Below are positions 52,025-60,894 of a stretch of 64,000 bases of DNA, piece by piece. The stretch comes from Undibacterium sp. Jales W-56. GTDB lineage: Bacteria; Pseudomonadota; Gammaproteobacteria; Burkholderiales; Burkholderiaceae_D. The translations under genes were made by a program, and so were the position numbers. Under the pieces are notes generated by a model. The model worked only from the letters and a program-made list of their open reading frames with translations, was not told the DNA's origin and searched no databases. Position 1 is the first letter of the stretch; every line of letters starts with the position of its first letter. The DNA is taken from contig NZ_JAJLQW010000001.1 in NCBI RefSeq assembly GCF_025548535.1, positions 744,001 to 808,000 of the forward strand, given 5' to 3'.

Positions 52025-52705
52025 ATGCAATCCGCTTCGCTTCTGCATTTATTTCAGCTCGCCAGCCCCTCATTGCCTATCGGTGCCTATAGTTATTCGC
52101 AAGGACTTGAGGCCGCGATAGAGAATGGTCTGGTCAAGGATGAGGCATCGGCACGCAGCTGGATCGTCGATGCGCTACATCATGTGGTGGCGCAGTTCGA
52201 GGCGCCGATACTCTGGCGTTTGTTAAACGCATTTGCCGAACGCGACATGGATGCCGTTAGTCTCTGGACCGAACGCTTTATCGCTGCGCGCGACACGGCG
52301 GAGTTCCGTGCAGAGACCATACAAATGGGTTACTCGTTATCGAAACTGGCGATCGATTTAAAAATTGCAGATCATGAATTGCTGGCTATGTTGCAGAGCC
52401 AGACGGAAGTGCCCCTGCCAACCGCAATCGCGTTTGCCTCTGTCGCTCTGGATATCCCGTCTGATGCCTGCGTCTTGGCGATGCTGTTTTCCTGGGCGGA
52501 AAATCAGGTATTGGTGTGTGTGAAGTCGGTGCCTTTGGGGCAGGTAGCCGGTCAGCGACTGTTGCTCTCGCTGCGTCCTGAACTAGAGGCGGCTGCTCGT
52601 GTCGCGCAAACTTTGCCTGACGAAGAATTATCCAACTGGTCGCCTGGACTGTCGCTGCTGTCGATGCAGCACGAAGTGCAGTACAGCCGGTTGTATCGGT
52701 CCTGA
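52025..52705 (+). CDS. ureF: urease accessory protein UreF
   Basis: Helical activator that controls UreG GTPase in the urease maturation complex, 226 residues. LLHLFQLASPSLPIGAYSYSQGLEAAIE, here through its landmark SPSLPIGAYSYSQGLE near the N-terminus, followed by RDTAEFRAETIQMGYSL and the C-terminal LLSMQHEVQYSRLYRS match the family. It lies 6 bases after ureE; 64 bases separate it from ureG. Confidence 0.96.
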   Translation: MQSASLLHLFQLASPSLPIGAYSYSQGLEAAIENGLVKDEASARSWIVDALHHVVAQFEAPILWRLLNAFAERDMDAVSLWTERFIAARDTAEFRAETIQMGYSLSKLAIDLKIADHELLAMLQSQTEVPLPTAIAFASVALDIPSDACVLAMLFSWAENQVLVCVKSVPLGQVAGQRLLLSLRPELEAAARVAQTLPDEELSNWSPGLSLLSMQHEVQYSRLYRS

Positions 52706-52769
52706 AGAAGATCTCAAAAACGATCTTCAATATGGTTTAAATTGCTTCTAACTATTTCATCCACTATTT

Positions 52770-53411
52770 ATGACAACAACATCAGTAGCGACCACTTCGA
52801 ACCCTTTGCGCGTCGGCATCGGCGGCCCGGTTGGTTCCGGCAAAACGGCACTGTGTGAAATGCTGTGCAAGGCCATGCGCGATCATTACGATATGGCCGT
52901 CATCACGAATGACATCTACACCAAAGAAGATATGGAAATCCTGTTGCGCGCCGACGCCTTGCCCGCCGAGCGCCTGATGGGCGTCGAGACGGGAGGTTGT
53001 CCGCATACCGCGATCCGCGAAGATGCCTCGATCAATCTGGAAGCGATTGCCCGCATGAGCGCCGAATTTCCCGACCTTGATCTGATTCTGGTGGAATCAG
53101 GCGGCGATAATCTGGCGGCGACTTTCAGTCCCGAATTATCGGATCTGACGATTTATGTGATCGATGTGGCCGGTGGCGAAAAAATCCCGCGCAAGGGCGG
53201 TCCCGGCATTACCCGTTCGGACCTGCTGATCATCAATAAAACCGATCTGGCACCGTATGTCGGCGCGAATCTCGATGTCATGGCACATGACGCCAAAAAG
53301 ATGCGCGGCGATCGGCCGTTTATCTTTACCAATCTGCGCAGCGGCGATGGCGTGCCTCAGATCATTGAATTTATTCGCAAGCAGGGATTGCTGGATCAGA
53401 CTGAGAAATAA
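52770..53411 (+). CDS. ureG: urease accessory GTPase UreG
   Basis: SIMIBI-class GTPase of 213 residues that provides energy for nickel insertion. P-loop [16 protein letters not shown] (about 18-33), the conserved nickel-site CPH in [13 protein letters not shown] (about 73-85), [17 protein letters not shown] and the NKxD motif [12 protein letters not shown]. The last gene of the urea locus; repeat B copy 2 lies downstream and no clear terminator is seen. Confidence 0.98.
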   Translation: MTTTSVATTSNPLRVGIGGPVGSGKTALCEMLCKAMRDHYDMAVITNDIYTKEDMEILLRADALPAERLMGVETGGCPHTAIREDASINLEAIARMSAEFPDLDLILVESGGDNLAATFSPELSDLTIYVIDVAGGEKIPRKGGPGITRSDLLIINKTDLAPYVGANLDVMAHDAKKMRGDRPFIFTNLRSGDGVPQIIEFIRKQGLLDQTEK

Positions 53412-53817
53412 GATGAAGACGTCAAGGATACGGAGTAAGGCAAAAATCTTCTGCACCCTCCGCGCTTCCGTGGCGAACGGTTTTTCTGGTCTTGCTATAG
53501 ACAGGACACGCAAAAAACAAAACCTCTCCCCACCGAGACATGGCGACACAGAGGAAACGCAAGAGTAAACAGCGTCATGAAATGTTGATATTAAAGACGA
53601 ACCCGCAATCTGGCTGCGCCTGCTGGCACGAAATGCCTCTGAAAGCCGCATCCAGCCTGCGGGTTTAATGTGAACGGTGATAAGCAGCTGACTGTCTTGC
53701 GTAAGTCCCCTATAAATTGATATATAGAGACCGCATCGTTTTTTTGCGGAAATCAGTTTTATAATCCAGTCCATCATAACCCATGAAGTCAAGCCGACTG
53801 TCAGTCCGCTTGACTTC
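53412..53817. other. intergenic region with repeat B copy 2 and a long palindrome
   Basis: 406 bases separating ureG from the LacI-type gene. It contains repeat family B copy 2 (53518-53692) and the 39-bp palindrome (53782-53820), both listed separately. The minus-strand frames crossing it are not supported as genes. Confidence 0.6.
53518..53692. repeat. intergenic repeat family B, copy 2
   Basis: About 175 bp similar to 14473-14642, with the same ordered landmarks: AAAACCTCTC, GAGACATGG, CGAACCCGCAA, CTGCGCCTGCTGGCACGAAA, AAAGCCGCATCCAG and CTGCGGG. The core (53598-53692) is roughly 85% like copy 1 by eye. Confidence 0.8.
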
Positions 53818-53820
53818 ATG
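53782..53820. repeat. 39-bp palindrome at the 5' end of the sucrose regulator
   Basis: Outer arms CATGAAGTCAAGC and GCTTGACTTCATG (13 bp, perfect) enclose a C:C mismatch and an inner GACTG-T-CAGTC, so 18 of 19 positions pair. No T run on either side, so not an ordinary terminator. The right arm contains the ATG at 53818. Confidence 0.9.
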
Positions 53821-54927
53821 TGGCGTGAAAAATGGCAGCGCTGGCTGTTTATATACAATGACGATGACCACCAAACCGGAACCAAAAAATTGACCTCGGA
53901 CTCCAGCACTGCTGAGCAACGCCGTCTGCAAATGGCGGATATTGCCCGTCTGGCGGGCGTATCTACTTCGACGGTATCGAGAGCGCTTAGCGGTAGTTCG
54001 CTAGTGAATGATGAGACGCGCAAGCGGATCGAAGAATTGGCGCGTTCGCTGAATTACACCATCAATATCGGTGCGCAGAATTTACGTTTGAAGCAAAACC
54101 GCACGGTCGCGGTGGTGGTTCCGTACGATTCGGCGACCCGGCAACATTTATCGGATCCGTTTTTTCTCAGTATGTTAGGCAGTCTTGCGGACGCCTTGAC
54201 CGACCGCGGTTTCGATATGTTGTTATCGCGCGTCGATGCCGAGCGCCTCGATTCTGCAGCGCAAATTTATGATACCGGTCGTGTGCTCGGCGTGATCCTG
54301 ATTGGTCAGTGGCGCCATCATGATCAGTTGAATCAGCTCGCTGCACGCCGCGTCCCTATCGTGGTCTGGGGCGCGCAATTGCCGCAGCAATTATATGTGA
54401 CAGTCGGTAGCGATAATGTCATGGGAGGTTTTTTAGCGACCGAGCATTTGCTTCAATCCGGCCGAAGGCGGGTTGCTTTTTTTGGTGATACGCAGTTGCC
54501 CGAAGTCGCTCATCGTTATGAGGGATATGGCAAGGCGCTCGCCAAGCATGCGATTGCCTTAGATGAGGGACTCGTGATCCCGGCCTCATTCATAGAAGAA
54601 GGCGGCCGTCTGGCTGTCGAAGAATTATATCGCCGGGGCATCGCATTTGATGCCTTGTTCGCTTGCAGCGATTTATTGGCGATGACAGCGATCAATACCC
54701 TGAGAGAAAAAGGCCTGAAGGCGCCAGACGATGTCGCCGTGGTTGGGTACGATGATATTGAATTAGCGCGTTACTTCCACCCGCCTTTGACGACGGTACG
54801 TCAACCGATTGCTCTGGCGGGGCAAGCCCTGGTCGAAGCTTTACTGGTGTTGGCGGATCAGCGTACCGCTAGTCCCCGTTTATTGGCGACCGAACTGATA
54901 CGGCGTTCCAGCAGCTATTCAGAATAG
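53818..54927 (+). CDS. suxR: LacI-family sucrose-locus regulator (SuxR-like)
   Basis: A LacI/GalR repressor of up to 369 residues. The helix-turn-helix is MADIARLAGVSTSTVSRALSG (about residues 39-59), the hinge follows, and the effector domain (about 100-365) is of the periplasmic-binding type: VAVVVPYDS, DPFFLSMLGSLADAL, FACSDLLAM and VVGYDDIELARYFHPPLTTVRQP, shown as VGYDDIELARYFHPP. The true start is uncertain: ATG 53818 lies in the right arm of a palindrome, while TTG 53890 (with GGAA upstream) or ATG 53932 would be shorter. It is followed by the sucrose genes on the same strand; two matching palindromes downstream are its probable operators. Confidence 0.88.
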   Translation: MWREKWQRWLFIYNDDDHQTGTKKLTSDSSTAEQRRLQMADIARLAGVSTSTVSRALSGSSLVNDETRKRIEELARSLNYTINIGAQNLRLKQNRTVAVVVPYDSATRQHLSDPFFLSMLGSLADALTDRGFDMLLSRVDAERLDSAAQIYDTGRVLGVILIGQWRHHDQLNQLAARRVPIVVWGAQLPQQLYVTVGSDNVMGGFLATEHLLQSGRRRVAFFGDTQLPEVAHRYEGYGKALAKHAIALDEGLVIPASFIEEGGRLAVEELYRRGIAFDALFACSDLLAMTAINTLREKGLKAPDDVAVVGYDDIELARYFHPPLTTVRQPIALAGQALVEALLVLADQRTASPRLLATELIRRSSSYSE

Positions 54928-54961
54928 GCTGGACGGGTTGCCGTTGAATTTTTCTTGCAAA

Positions 54962-54977
54962 ATGCAATCGTTTGCAA
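54962..54977. promoter_or_regulatory. LacI-type operator, distal
   Basis: ATGCAATCGTTTGCAA matches the proximal operator TTGCAATCGATTGCAA at 14 of 16 positions, with the central CG kept. It lies 35 bases after the regulator stop. Confidence 0.65.
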
Positions 54978-55269
54978 AATATATTATTTTTTTCAATTCA
55001 GATAAGAAATTCAAGATGAATTTGCCGGATTTATTTATCCTGCATCGCAGCATTCTGCGCTTTGCATTTTTTATTTGTTGCATGGTTTAGACGGGACTCA
55101 GCAGCCTTGTTTTCGCTATAAATGCTGATCTTATCCTCAGTTTCTTGATCCTATTGGTTTGCTCTGTCATGGCGTAAGCGGGTGGCTCGGCAGAGCCTGC
55201 GTTCAATAAACACAATCAGCTTAAAAATTGCTTATTTGCACCATATTTGATGTTTGCTGCACTGCGTTA

Positions 55270-55285
55270 TTGCAATCGATTGCAA
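55270..55285. promoter_or_regulatory. LacI-type operator, proximal
   Basis: TTGCAATCGATTGCAA is a perfect 16-bp palindrome with a central CG, as expected for a LacI-family dimer. Its right half overlaps the -35 box of the receptor promoter, so binding would block transcription. Confidence 0.8.
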
Positions 55286-55308
55286 AAGAAAATATTTTGC
55301 ACGATAAT
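55280..55308 (+). promoter_or_regulatory. sigma-70-type promoter of the sucrose operon
   Basis: TTGCAA (55280-55285), a 17-nt spacer and GATAAT (55303-55308). The -35 box is embedded in the proximal operator. Confidence 0.6.
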
Positions 55309-55509
55309 TCATCACACCTGCACCGCAAAAGATCTAGCTCAAAGTTGGCCGTCGACCGATCAAAGAATCAGGCGAAGATTGCCGAAAGTCTTTTGCCACT
55401 GATTTGCACACCTTGTATCGCTAACGTGCCGGCAATCAGTAAAAGGGTGCATACACCGCCGGGACAAGGATTATTTGTCTTGGACATAATGATTAATACG
55501 GAGACTGTA

Positions 55510-57813
55510 ATGACATCGCAACGCATCAAAATGACACGCATGGCCAGCGTCGTATCAATGGCAATTTTTCAAATGAGTGCTGCCTGGGCGCAAGAAGCTG
55601 CGACCAGTCAGGATAAGGAAAAAAACTCCCTGAACCTGAATTCAGTGATCGTCACCGGCACACCGCTAGGTACCTCCAAGATGAAGGCCAGCGTTTCCAT
55701 CAGTACCCTTGATGCAGACCAGATTGCGCAATCGGCACCGACCAATGCGGCTGAAATTTTGCGTGCTGTGCCCGGTATCCGCGCCGAGTCATCCGGCGGC
55801 GAGGGTAATGCGAATTTGACGGTGCGCGGCGTGCCTATTTCTGCTGGCGGTGCGCGCTATGTGCAATTTCAGGAGGATGGTTTGCCGTTACTGCAATTCG
55901 GCGATATCGCGTTTGTCACACCGGATATGTACTTGCGTGCCGATAGCGGCTTGAGCCATCTGGAAGTGGTGCGCGGTGGGACGGCCTCGACCATGGCAAC
56001 CAATTCACCGGGCGGCATCATTAATTTTTTGAGTAAAAACGGTAGTGAAAAAGGCGGTAGCATCGGTATCAGCAAGGGGTTGGATTTCAATCAGACCCGC
56101 TATGACTTTGACTACGGCGCGCCGATCTCGGATAAAACCCGTTTCTTTATCGGCGGCTTTTACCGCAATGGCGATAGCTCACGCCCCGCCGGTGTGACCG
56201 CCGAAGAGGGCGGTCAGATTCGCGCGAATATCACCCATGAACTGGAGAATGGCCATGTGCGCCTGAGCTTCAAGCATCTGGACGACAAGTCACCGATGAA
56301 TATGCCGGTGCCAGTCAAAACCGTGAACGGTGCGATTACCGAATTGCCAGGCATCGATCCGCGTAAGGCAAGTTTTTATTCACCCTATTGGACCCGCGAT
56401 ATTGTGCTGGATAAAAACAATAACAAGATCTCGACCAATGTTAACGATGGCTTGCATGTCGTGAATAATGCATTCGGTGCAGAGGCGTCGCTGAAGCTCG
56501 GCGACGGCTGGACACTCGATGAAAAATTCCGTAAATCGACCAATACCGGGCGCTTCATTTCTATCTTCCCGGCAGATAATGGCAACAGCTCAACCGGCAT
56601 GACTTACGCCACCGGTCCAAATACCGGTAAGGCTTATACAGGCGCAGCATTTACCGCCACGGTATTCAATACCTCGTTTGACGACTTGGGAAGTACTGTG
56701 AATGACGTCAAGTTATCTAAAGTGTTTAATTTTGGAAGCGCAAAATTAGCCGCAACAGCAGGCTTGTATTCATCCTTGCAAAACCTGGGGGTGACCTGGA
56801 ATTTCAATCAGTATCTGATGCAAGCCAATGGCGATAAACCTGCCTTGCTTAATTCCAGCAAGACCGTTCCCGGGACGCAGGGCCTTCTTGCGCAGGGTAC
56901 AGATGTGTTTGGCGGATGCTGCAATCGCAGTATCGATGCGCAATACAAGACCAATGCGACCTATGCGAATCTAGGCTGGGAGAGTGGCAACTGGAATCTC
57001 GACGGCAGCTTGCGCTACGACCGGCAAGATGCGACCGGCACGTATAACCAGGCGGTCAATCAACTGTATCGCCCGGCCAATGTCAAATACATCAATTACG
57101 GCGTGAATCACACTTCGTATTCTGTCGGTGCCAATTATCGTCTGACCCGCGATCTGGCTTTGTTCGCACGGATCAGTGAAGGCATCGCTTTTAATGCCGA
57201 CCGCATCATGTTTGGCAATCCGCTTGACGGCACTACGCCGATCAGTACCAACATCGTAAAGCAAACGGAAGCAGGTGTGAAATGGAAAACCGGCGACTTC
57301 AGCAGCTTCGTGACCTTGTTCCAGGCCAAAACCGCCGAGTCGAATTTCGAAGCAACCACACAGAAATTCACGGCCAATACCTATGATGCAAAAGGCGTAG
57401 AGATCGAGGCCAGTTATCGCATCGATGCTTTCCGCATGACAGGTGGCCTGACCTACACCAATGCGAGCATTGTCGGCGCGAACGATACTGCGGTAATCGG
57501 TAAAACACCGCGTCGTCAGGCCAAACTGGTGTACCAGATCGCACCGACTTACACCTTGGGTGATGCCGTTTTTGGCGCAAGTCTGATCGGTACCACCAAG
57601 TCATTCGGCGACGATGGCAATACCTTGACCTTGCCGGGCTTTAATGTCTTGAATGCCTTTGTGAATTATCAACTGACCGAGCGCGTACAAGTATCTTTGA
57701 GTGCGAATAACCTGTTGAATACGATCGGTTATACCGAGGTCGAAGGCGATGGACACGCTGCCCGCTCGATCAACGGACGCACCCTGCGCGCGAGCCTGAA
57801 ATACAGTTTCTGA
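55510..57813 (+). CDS. suxA: TonB-dependent receptor, probable sucrose transporter (SuxA-like)
   Basis: Outer-membrane active transporter of 767 residues. The signal peptide lies in about 1-30 (ends AWAQ). A plug domain (about 45-170) shows SVIVTGTPLGTSKMKASVS, EILRAVPGIRAESSGGEGNA, shown as EILRAVPGIRAE, and GGTASTMATNSPGGIINF. The beta barrel follows and ends RASLKYSF with a terminal Phe. ATG 55510 is chosen for GGAG 8 nt upstream and the signal peptide; the frame is open 94 codons further but this is not coding-like. It sits between the LacI gene and amylosucrase, as in the Xanthomonas sux locus, which supports sucrose as substrate. Confidence 0.93.
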   Translation: MTSQRIKMTRMASVVSMAIFQMSAAWAQEAATSQDKEKNSLNLNSVIVTGTPLGTSKMKASVSISTLDADQIAQSAPTNAAEILRAVPGIRAESSGGEGNANLTVRGVPISAGGARYVQFQEDGLPLLQFGDIAFVTPDMYLRADSGLSHLEVVRGGTASTMATNSPGGIINFLSKNGSEKGGSIGISKGLDFNQTRYDFDYGAPISDKTRFFIGGFYRNGDSSRPAGVTAEEGGQIRANITHELENGHVRLSFKHLDDKSPMNMPVPVKTVNGAITELPGIDPRKASFYSPYWTRDIVLDKNNNKISTNVNDGLHVVNNAFGAEASLKLGDGWTLDEKFRKSTNTGRFISIFPADNGNSSTGMTYATGPNTGKAYTGAAFTATVFNTSFDDLGSTVNDVKLSKVFNFGSAKLAATAGLYSSLQNLGVTWNFNQYLMQANGDKPALLNSSKTVPGTQGLLAQGTDVFGGCCNRSIDAQYKTNATYANLGWESGNWNLDGSLRYDRQDATGTYNQAVNQLYRPANVKYINYGVNHTSYSVGANYRLTRDLALFARISEGIAFNADRIMFGNPLDGTTPISTNIVKQTEAGVKWKTGDFSSFVTLFQAKTAESNFEATTQKFTANTYDAKGVEIEASYRIDAFRMTGGLTYTNASIVGANDTAVIGKTPRRQAKLVYQIAPTYTLGDAVFGASLIGTTKSFGDDGNTLTLPGFNVLNAFVNYQLTERVQVSLSANNLLNTIGYTEVEGDGHAARSINGRTLRASLKYSF

Positions 57814-57839
57814 TTTTCCTGCTACTCCAGCGGTCCTTG

Positions 57840-57886
57840 GGCTCTCGTCACGTTTCCTCCTTTGGGACGAGAGCCATTTTCTTTTC
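57840..57886 (+). terminator. terminator or attenuator between receptor and amylosucrase genes
   Basis: GGCTCTCGTC and GACGAGAGCC pair over 10 bp with a 16-nt loop, followed by ATTTTCTTTTC. Partial read-through would lower expression of the enzymes relative to the receptor. Confidence 0.75.
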
Positions 57887-57916
57887 TGTGCATGTTTTTA
57901 AAGTCTGGTTCTTTTC

Positions 57917-59902
57917 ATGAGTTCGCCCGCTATTTTTGATCGTCTTCTTCAGTCTCTGGTAGCGCAACTGCCTTCGGATCAGCACATTTTAATTACTTTG
58001 CGTTTCCAAAAACAGGCGCCGATATTGCTGGAGAAATTACGCGCCCTGTATGGACATAAGTTTGCCGAAGACGCTGGTTTTATAGAATGGATGGATCAGC
58101 TATTGCGGGTAACGGGGCGCATGATGGCACGGCGTCCGGCGGACTTACGTAAGCTCGATCAGCAGCGTAGCGAGAATAAAGAATGGTTTTCCACCCAGCA
58201 TATGCTGGGTTACTGCGCCTATGTCGATCGCTTTGCGGGAAACTTGTGCGGCGTGGCGGATCGCATTCCTCATCTGAAAAAATTGGGCGTCACCTATCTG
58301 CACCTGCTGCCTTTTCTGAAGGCCAGGCAAGGTGAGAACGATGGCGGTTTTGCCGTCTCGGATTTTGATGCGATAGAACCGCAGCTTGGTAGCATGGCGG
58401 ATCTGCAAGAGCTTGCCGCACAGCTACGCTCTGCGGGCATCAGCCTGTGTGCCGATTTTATTCTGAATCATGTAGCCGATGATCATCCCTGGGCTCTGGC
58501 GGCTAAGAGCGGTCATCCTGGCTATCGCGATTATTTTTATCATTATCCGGATCGTACCCAGCCGGCGATTTTTGAAGCCACTTTGGGACAGGTTTTTCCT
58601 CAGGTTGCACCGGGTAATTTCAGTTTCATCGATGAGATGCAGCAGTGGGTCTGGACCACGTTTTATCCGTATCAATGGGATTTGAATTACACCAACCCTG
58701 CGGTGTTTGCCGATATCACGGCAGCCTTGCTGCAACTGGCGAACCGCGGCGTCGAAGTATTCCGTCTCGATTCCACCGCTTTTTTATGGAAGCGCGAAGC
58801 CACCAATTGCATGAATCAGCCTGAGGCGCACTGGATATTGCAAGCGCTGCGCTGTATCGTCGAGATTGCTGCACCGGGCGTACTGCTAAAGGCGGAAGCG
58901 ATTGTCCCTACCGCCGAATTGCCCGCTTACCTGGGTAGCCAGCAGCCGTTGGTCAAAGAGTGCCATCTTGCTTATCACAGCAGCCTGATGGCAGCGAGCT
59001 GGGTTGCGCTTGCCGAGCAAAATACCGACTTGATACGTCAAGTCATGCAGGCAACGCCGGAATTGCCGGAGCAGGCAAGCTGGCTGACCTATGTGCGCTG
59101 TCATGACGACATAGGCTGGAATGTGCTGCGCCCGGAAGCGAGCTCAGGGGCGCAAGATGTGCAACAGCGCTTAGCGCATGTTGCCAGATTTTTCGCCGGT
59201 GAGGAGGGCAGTTTTGCGCGCGGCGCCAGCTTCCAGGCCAGCGATCCGGCTGCAGTGCATGGCACGGTAGGCATGGCATCCGCGCTGGCAGGATTGAGCG
59301 CCGCCAAGACTCCCTTGGAACAGGAATATGCGCTGCGCCGCATGTCGTTGCTGTATGGTCTGAGCATGTGCTTTGGGGGCATGCCTTTAATTTATATGGG
59401 CGACGAGTTTGCCCAAATGAATGATGATGATTATCGCCAGCAGGCGGGGCATGAATATGACAGCCGCTGGTTGCACCGGCCGTTATGGAATGCGGATATG
59501 GCAGCCAGCGCGCATCACTTGAACAGCAACGCGGGATCCATGTTGCACAGCTTAAGTCATCTGCTTCAGCAGCGTCGCTCATTGCCGCAATTAGCGGCAC
59601 ATCAGCCGCGTCGCTTATTGGCGGGCATGCCGGCAGAAATACTCGCGTTTATCAGGGGCGGACAAGATGACGCACTGGTCTATATCGCGAATTTTTCGGC
59701 TCAAACAAGCGCGCTGAATTTATCTGCCGGCCTGACGCAAGCCGGTTTGCAGACGACTCGCATTAGCTGGTGCAATCAATTGGATCAAACAATCTATTCT
59801 GATACGCTGATCCTGCCACCCTGGTCGCAGGTCTGGCTGACAAAAGTGATTCAATCGACCAACCAACCGCAGCATCCAATCCCAAGCGGAGTCATAGCGT
59901 GA
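57917..59902 (+). CDS. suxB: amylosucrase
   Basis: A GH13 glucansucrase of 661 residues that transfers the glucose of sucrose onto alpha-1,4-glucan and releases fructose; no nucleotide sugar is needed. Key residues lie where expected for Neisseria-type amylosucrase: nucleophile Asp in FRLDSTAF (about 284), acid/base Glu in LLKAEAIV (about 326) and third Asp in RCHDDIGW (about 396). Also FILNHVADDHPWA (region I) and an N-terminal helical domain before residue 95. It has no signal peptide, so it acts in the cytoplasm. The stop overlaps the fructokinase start by 4 bases. The same fold includes sucrose hydrolases, so polymer formation is likely but not proven. Confidence 0.92.
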   Translation: MSSPAIFDRLLQSLVAQLPSDQHILITLRFQKQAPILLEKLRALYGHKFAEDAGFIEWMDQLLRVTGRMMARRPADLRKLDQQRSENKEWFSTQHMLGYCAYVDRFAGNLCGVADRIPHLKKLGVTYLHLLPFLKARQGENDGGFAVSDFDAIEPQLGSMADLQELAAQLRSAGISLCADFILNHVADDHPWALAAKSGHPGYRDYFYHYPDRTQPAIFEATLGQVFPQVAPGNFSFIDEMQQWVWTTFYPYQWDLNYTNPAVFADITAALLQLANRGVEVFRLDSTAFLWKREATNCMNQPEAHWILQALRCIVEIAAPGVLLKAEAIVPTAELPAYLGSQQPLVKECHLAYHSSLMAASWVALAEQNTDLIRQVMQATPELPEQASWLTYVRCHDDIGWNVLRPEASSGAQDVQQRLAHVARFFAGEEGSFARGASFQASDPAAVHGTVGMASALAGLSAAKTPLEQEYALRRMSLLYGLSMCFGGMPLIYMGDEFAQMNDDDYRQQAGHEYDSRWLHRPLWNADMAASAHHLNSNAGSMLHSLSHLLQQRRSLPQLAAHQPRRLLAGMPAEILAFIRGGQDDALVYIANFSAQTSALNLSAGLTQAGLQTTRISWCNQLDQTIYSDTLILPPWSQVWLTKVIQSTNQPQHPIPSGVIA

Positions 59903-60894
59903 ATCGGAAAATGAAACCTATCGTCATTTTTGGCGAAGCCCTGATCGATGATTTCCCTGATCAGCAAGTGGTGGGCGGCGCAGCTTTTAACGTGGCGCGT
60001 ACGCTCGGCTATTTTGGCGCAAATCCCCTGATGATTTCGCGGATCGGAAGCGACGCCAATGCGTGCCTGATCCTACGCGATATGCAACGCTTCTGCTTGC
60101 AGCAAGACGGTATGCAAACGGATATGCAGCATCCCACCGGCCGGGTCGAGGTCAGGCAAGATGACGACGGGAATAAGGCGAGTCATCATTTTGAGATAAT
60201 GCCTGAGCAGGCCTACGACTATATCGATGCAGACACTGCGGTGACCGTCCGGGAAAATCTTTGTCCCGATCATGATGCGGGTTTCTTCTATTTTGGAACG
60301 CTGGCGCAGCGCATGGCGGCTTCCAGAAGCGCCTTGTATGCATTACTCGAACAGACCCGTGCATTGAAATATCTGGATTTGAATTTGCGCGCGATGCAAG
60401 TCAGCATGAGCACGATCGATCGTTCTTTGCATGCGGCGGACATACTCAAAATCAATGAAGAAGAATTGCTGACTTTGGTCAACATTTATCTCGGGGATGC
60501 AGGCCAGACCTGTCTCGACACCAAGGCCGATGCCAGATCGTGGCAAGGCGATATGTCGGCTTTGATGACCATGTTCAAGTTACGCGCAATCCTTGTTACG
60601 CTGGGGGCGCGGGGCTATGCGTATTTTGATCGGGATGGCGAATACGCCAGCAATGACGGAGTGCAGATATCGACAGAGGTCGTCGATACCGTCGGCGGTG
60701 GCGATGCATTTTCGGCGATTTTTCTGCTCGGTTTGCAGCAGGGCTGGGCCTTGGCGCTGACTTTGCAGCGCGCCCATCAGTTTGCGGCGGCTATTTGCGG
60801 CGTGCGTGGTGCAGTAGCGGGTGATGCGATGTTTTATCAGCAGTGGCAAACCAGATGGACTACTGAAATTGCCAGCAAGGGGGCCACAGCATGA
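59899..60894 (+). CDS. scrK: fructokinase (PfkB family)
   Basis: A ribokinase-family sugar kinase of 331 residues that would make fructose-6-phosphate. IVIFGEALIDDFPDQQVVGGAAFNVARTL, given as FGEALIDDFP and VGGAAFNVARTLGYFGA, carries the N-terminal sugar-binding region (PfkB signature 1). The C-terminal signature is VDTVGGGDAFSAIFLLG (about 252-268), where the usual GAGD is GGGD; the catalytic Asp is kept. GTG 59899 overlaps the amylosucrase stop, and the stop overlaps the permease start, each by 4 bases. Its place after amylosucrase fits the fate of released fructose. Confidence 0.9.
   Translation: MNRKMKPIVIFGEALIDDFPDQQVVGGAAFNVARTLGYFGANPLMISRIGSDANACLILRDMQRFCLQQDGMQTDMQHPTGRVEVRQDDDGNKASHHFEIMPEQAYDYIDADTAVTVRENLCPDHDAGFFYFGTLAQRMAASRSALYALLEQTRALKYLDLNLRAMQVSMSTIDRSLHAADILKINEEELLTLVNIYLGDAGQTCLDTKADARSWQGDMSALMTMFKLRAILVTLGARGYAYFDRDGEYASNDGVQISTEVVDTVGGGDAFSAIFLLGLQQGWALALTLQRAHQFAAAICGVRGAVAGDAMFYQQWQTRWTTEIASKGATA

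Larger units (their letters stand above)
54928..55509. other. regulatory region between the LacI-type gene and the TonB receptor
   Basis: 582 bases without a supported gene. Two LacI-type operators (54962-54977 and 55270-55285) and a promoter (55280-55308) are listed separately. The long transcript leader (about 195 nt) before 55510 shows no riboswitch that I recognise. Confidence 0.6.

Noticed and set aside
53136..54023. Long minus-strand open frame across ureG, repeat B and the regulator start
   Set aside because: It lies antisense to two well-supported genes and its middle is a translation of repeat B; no ribosome-binding site or family match.
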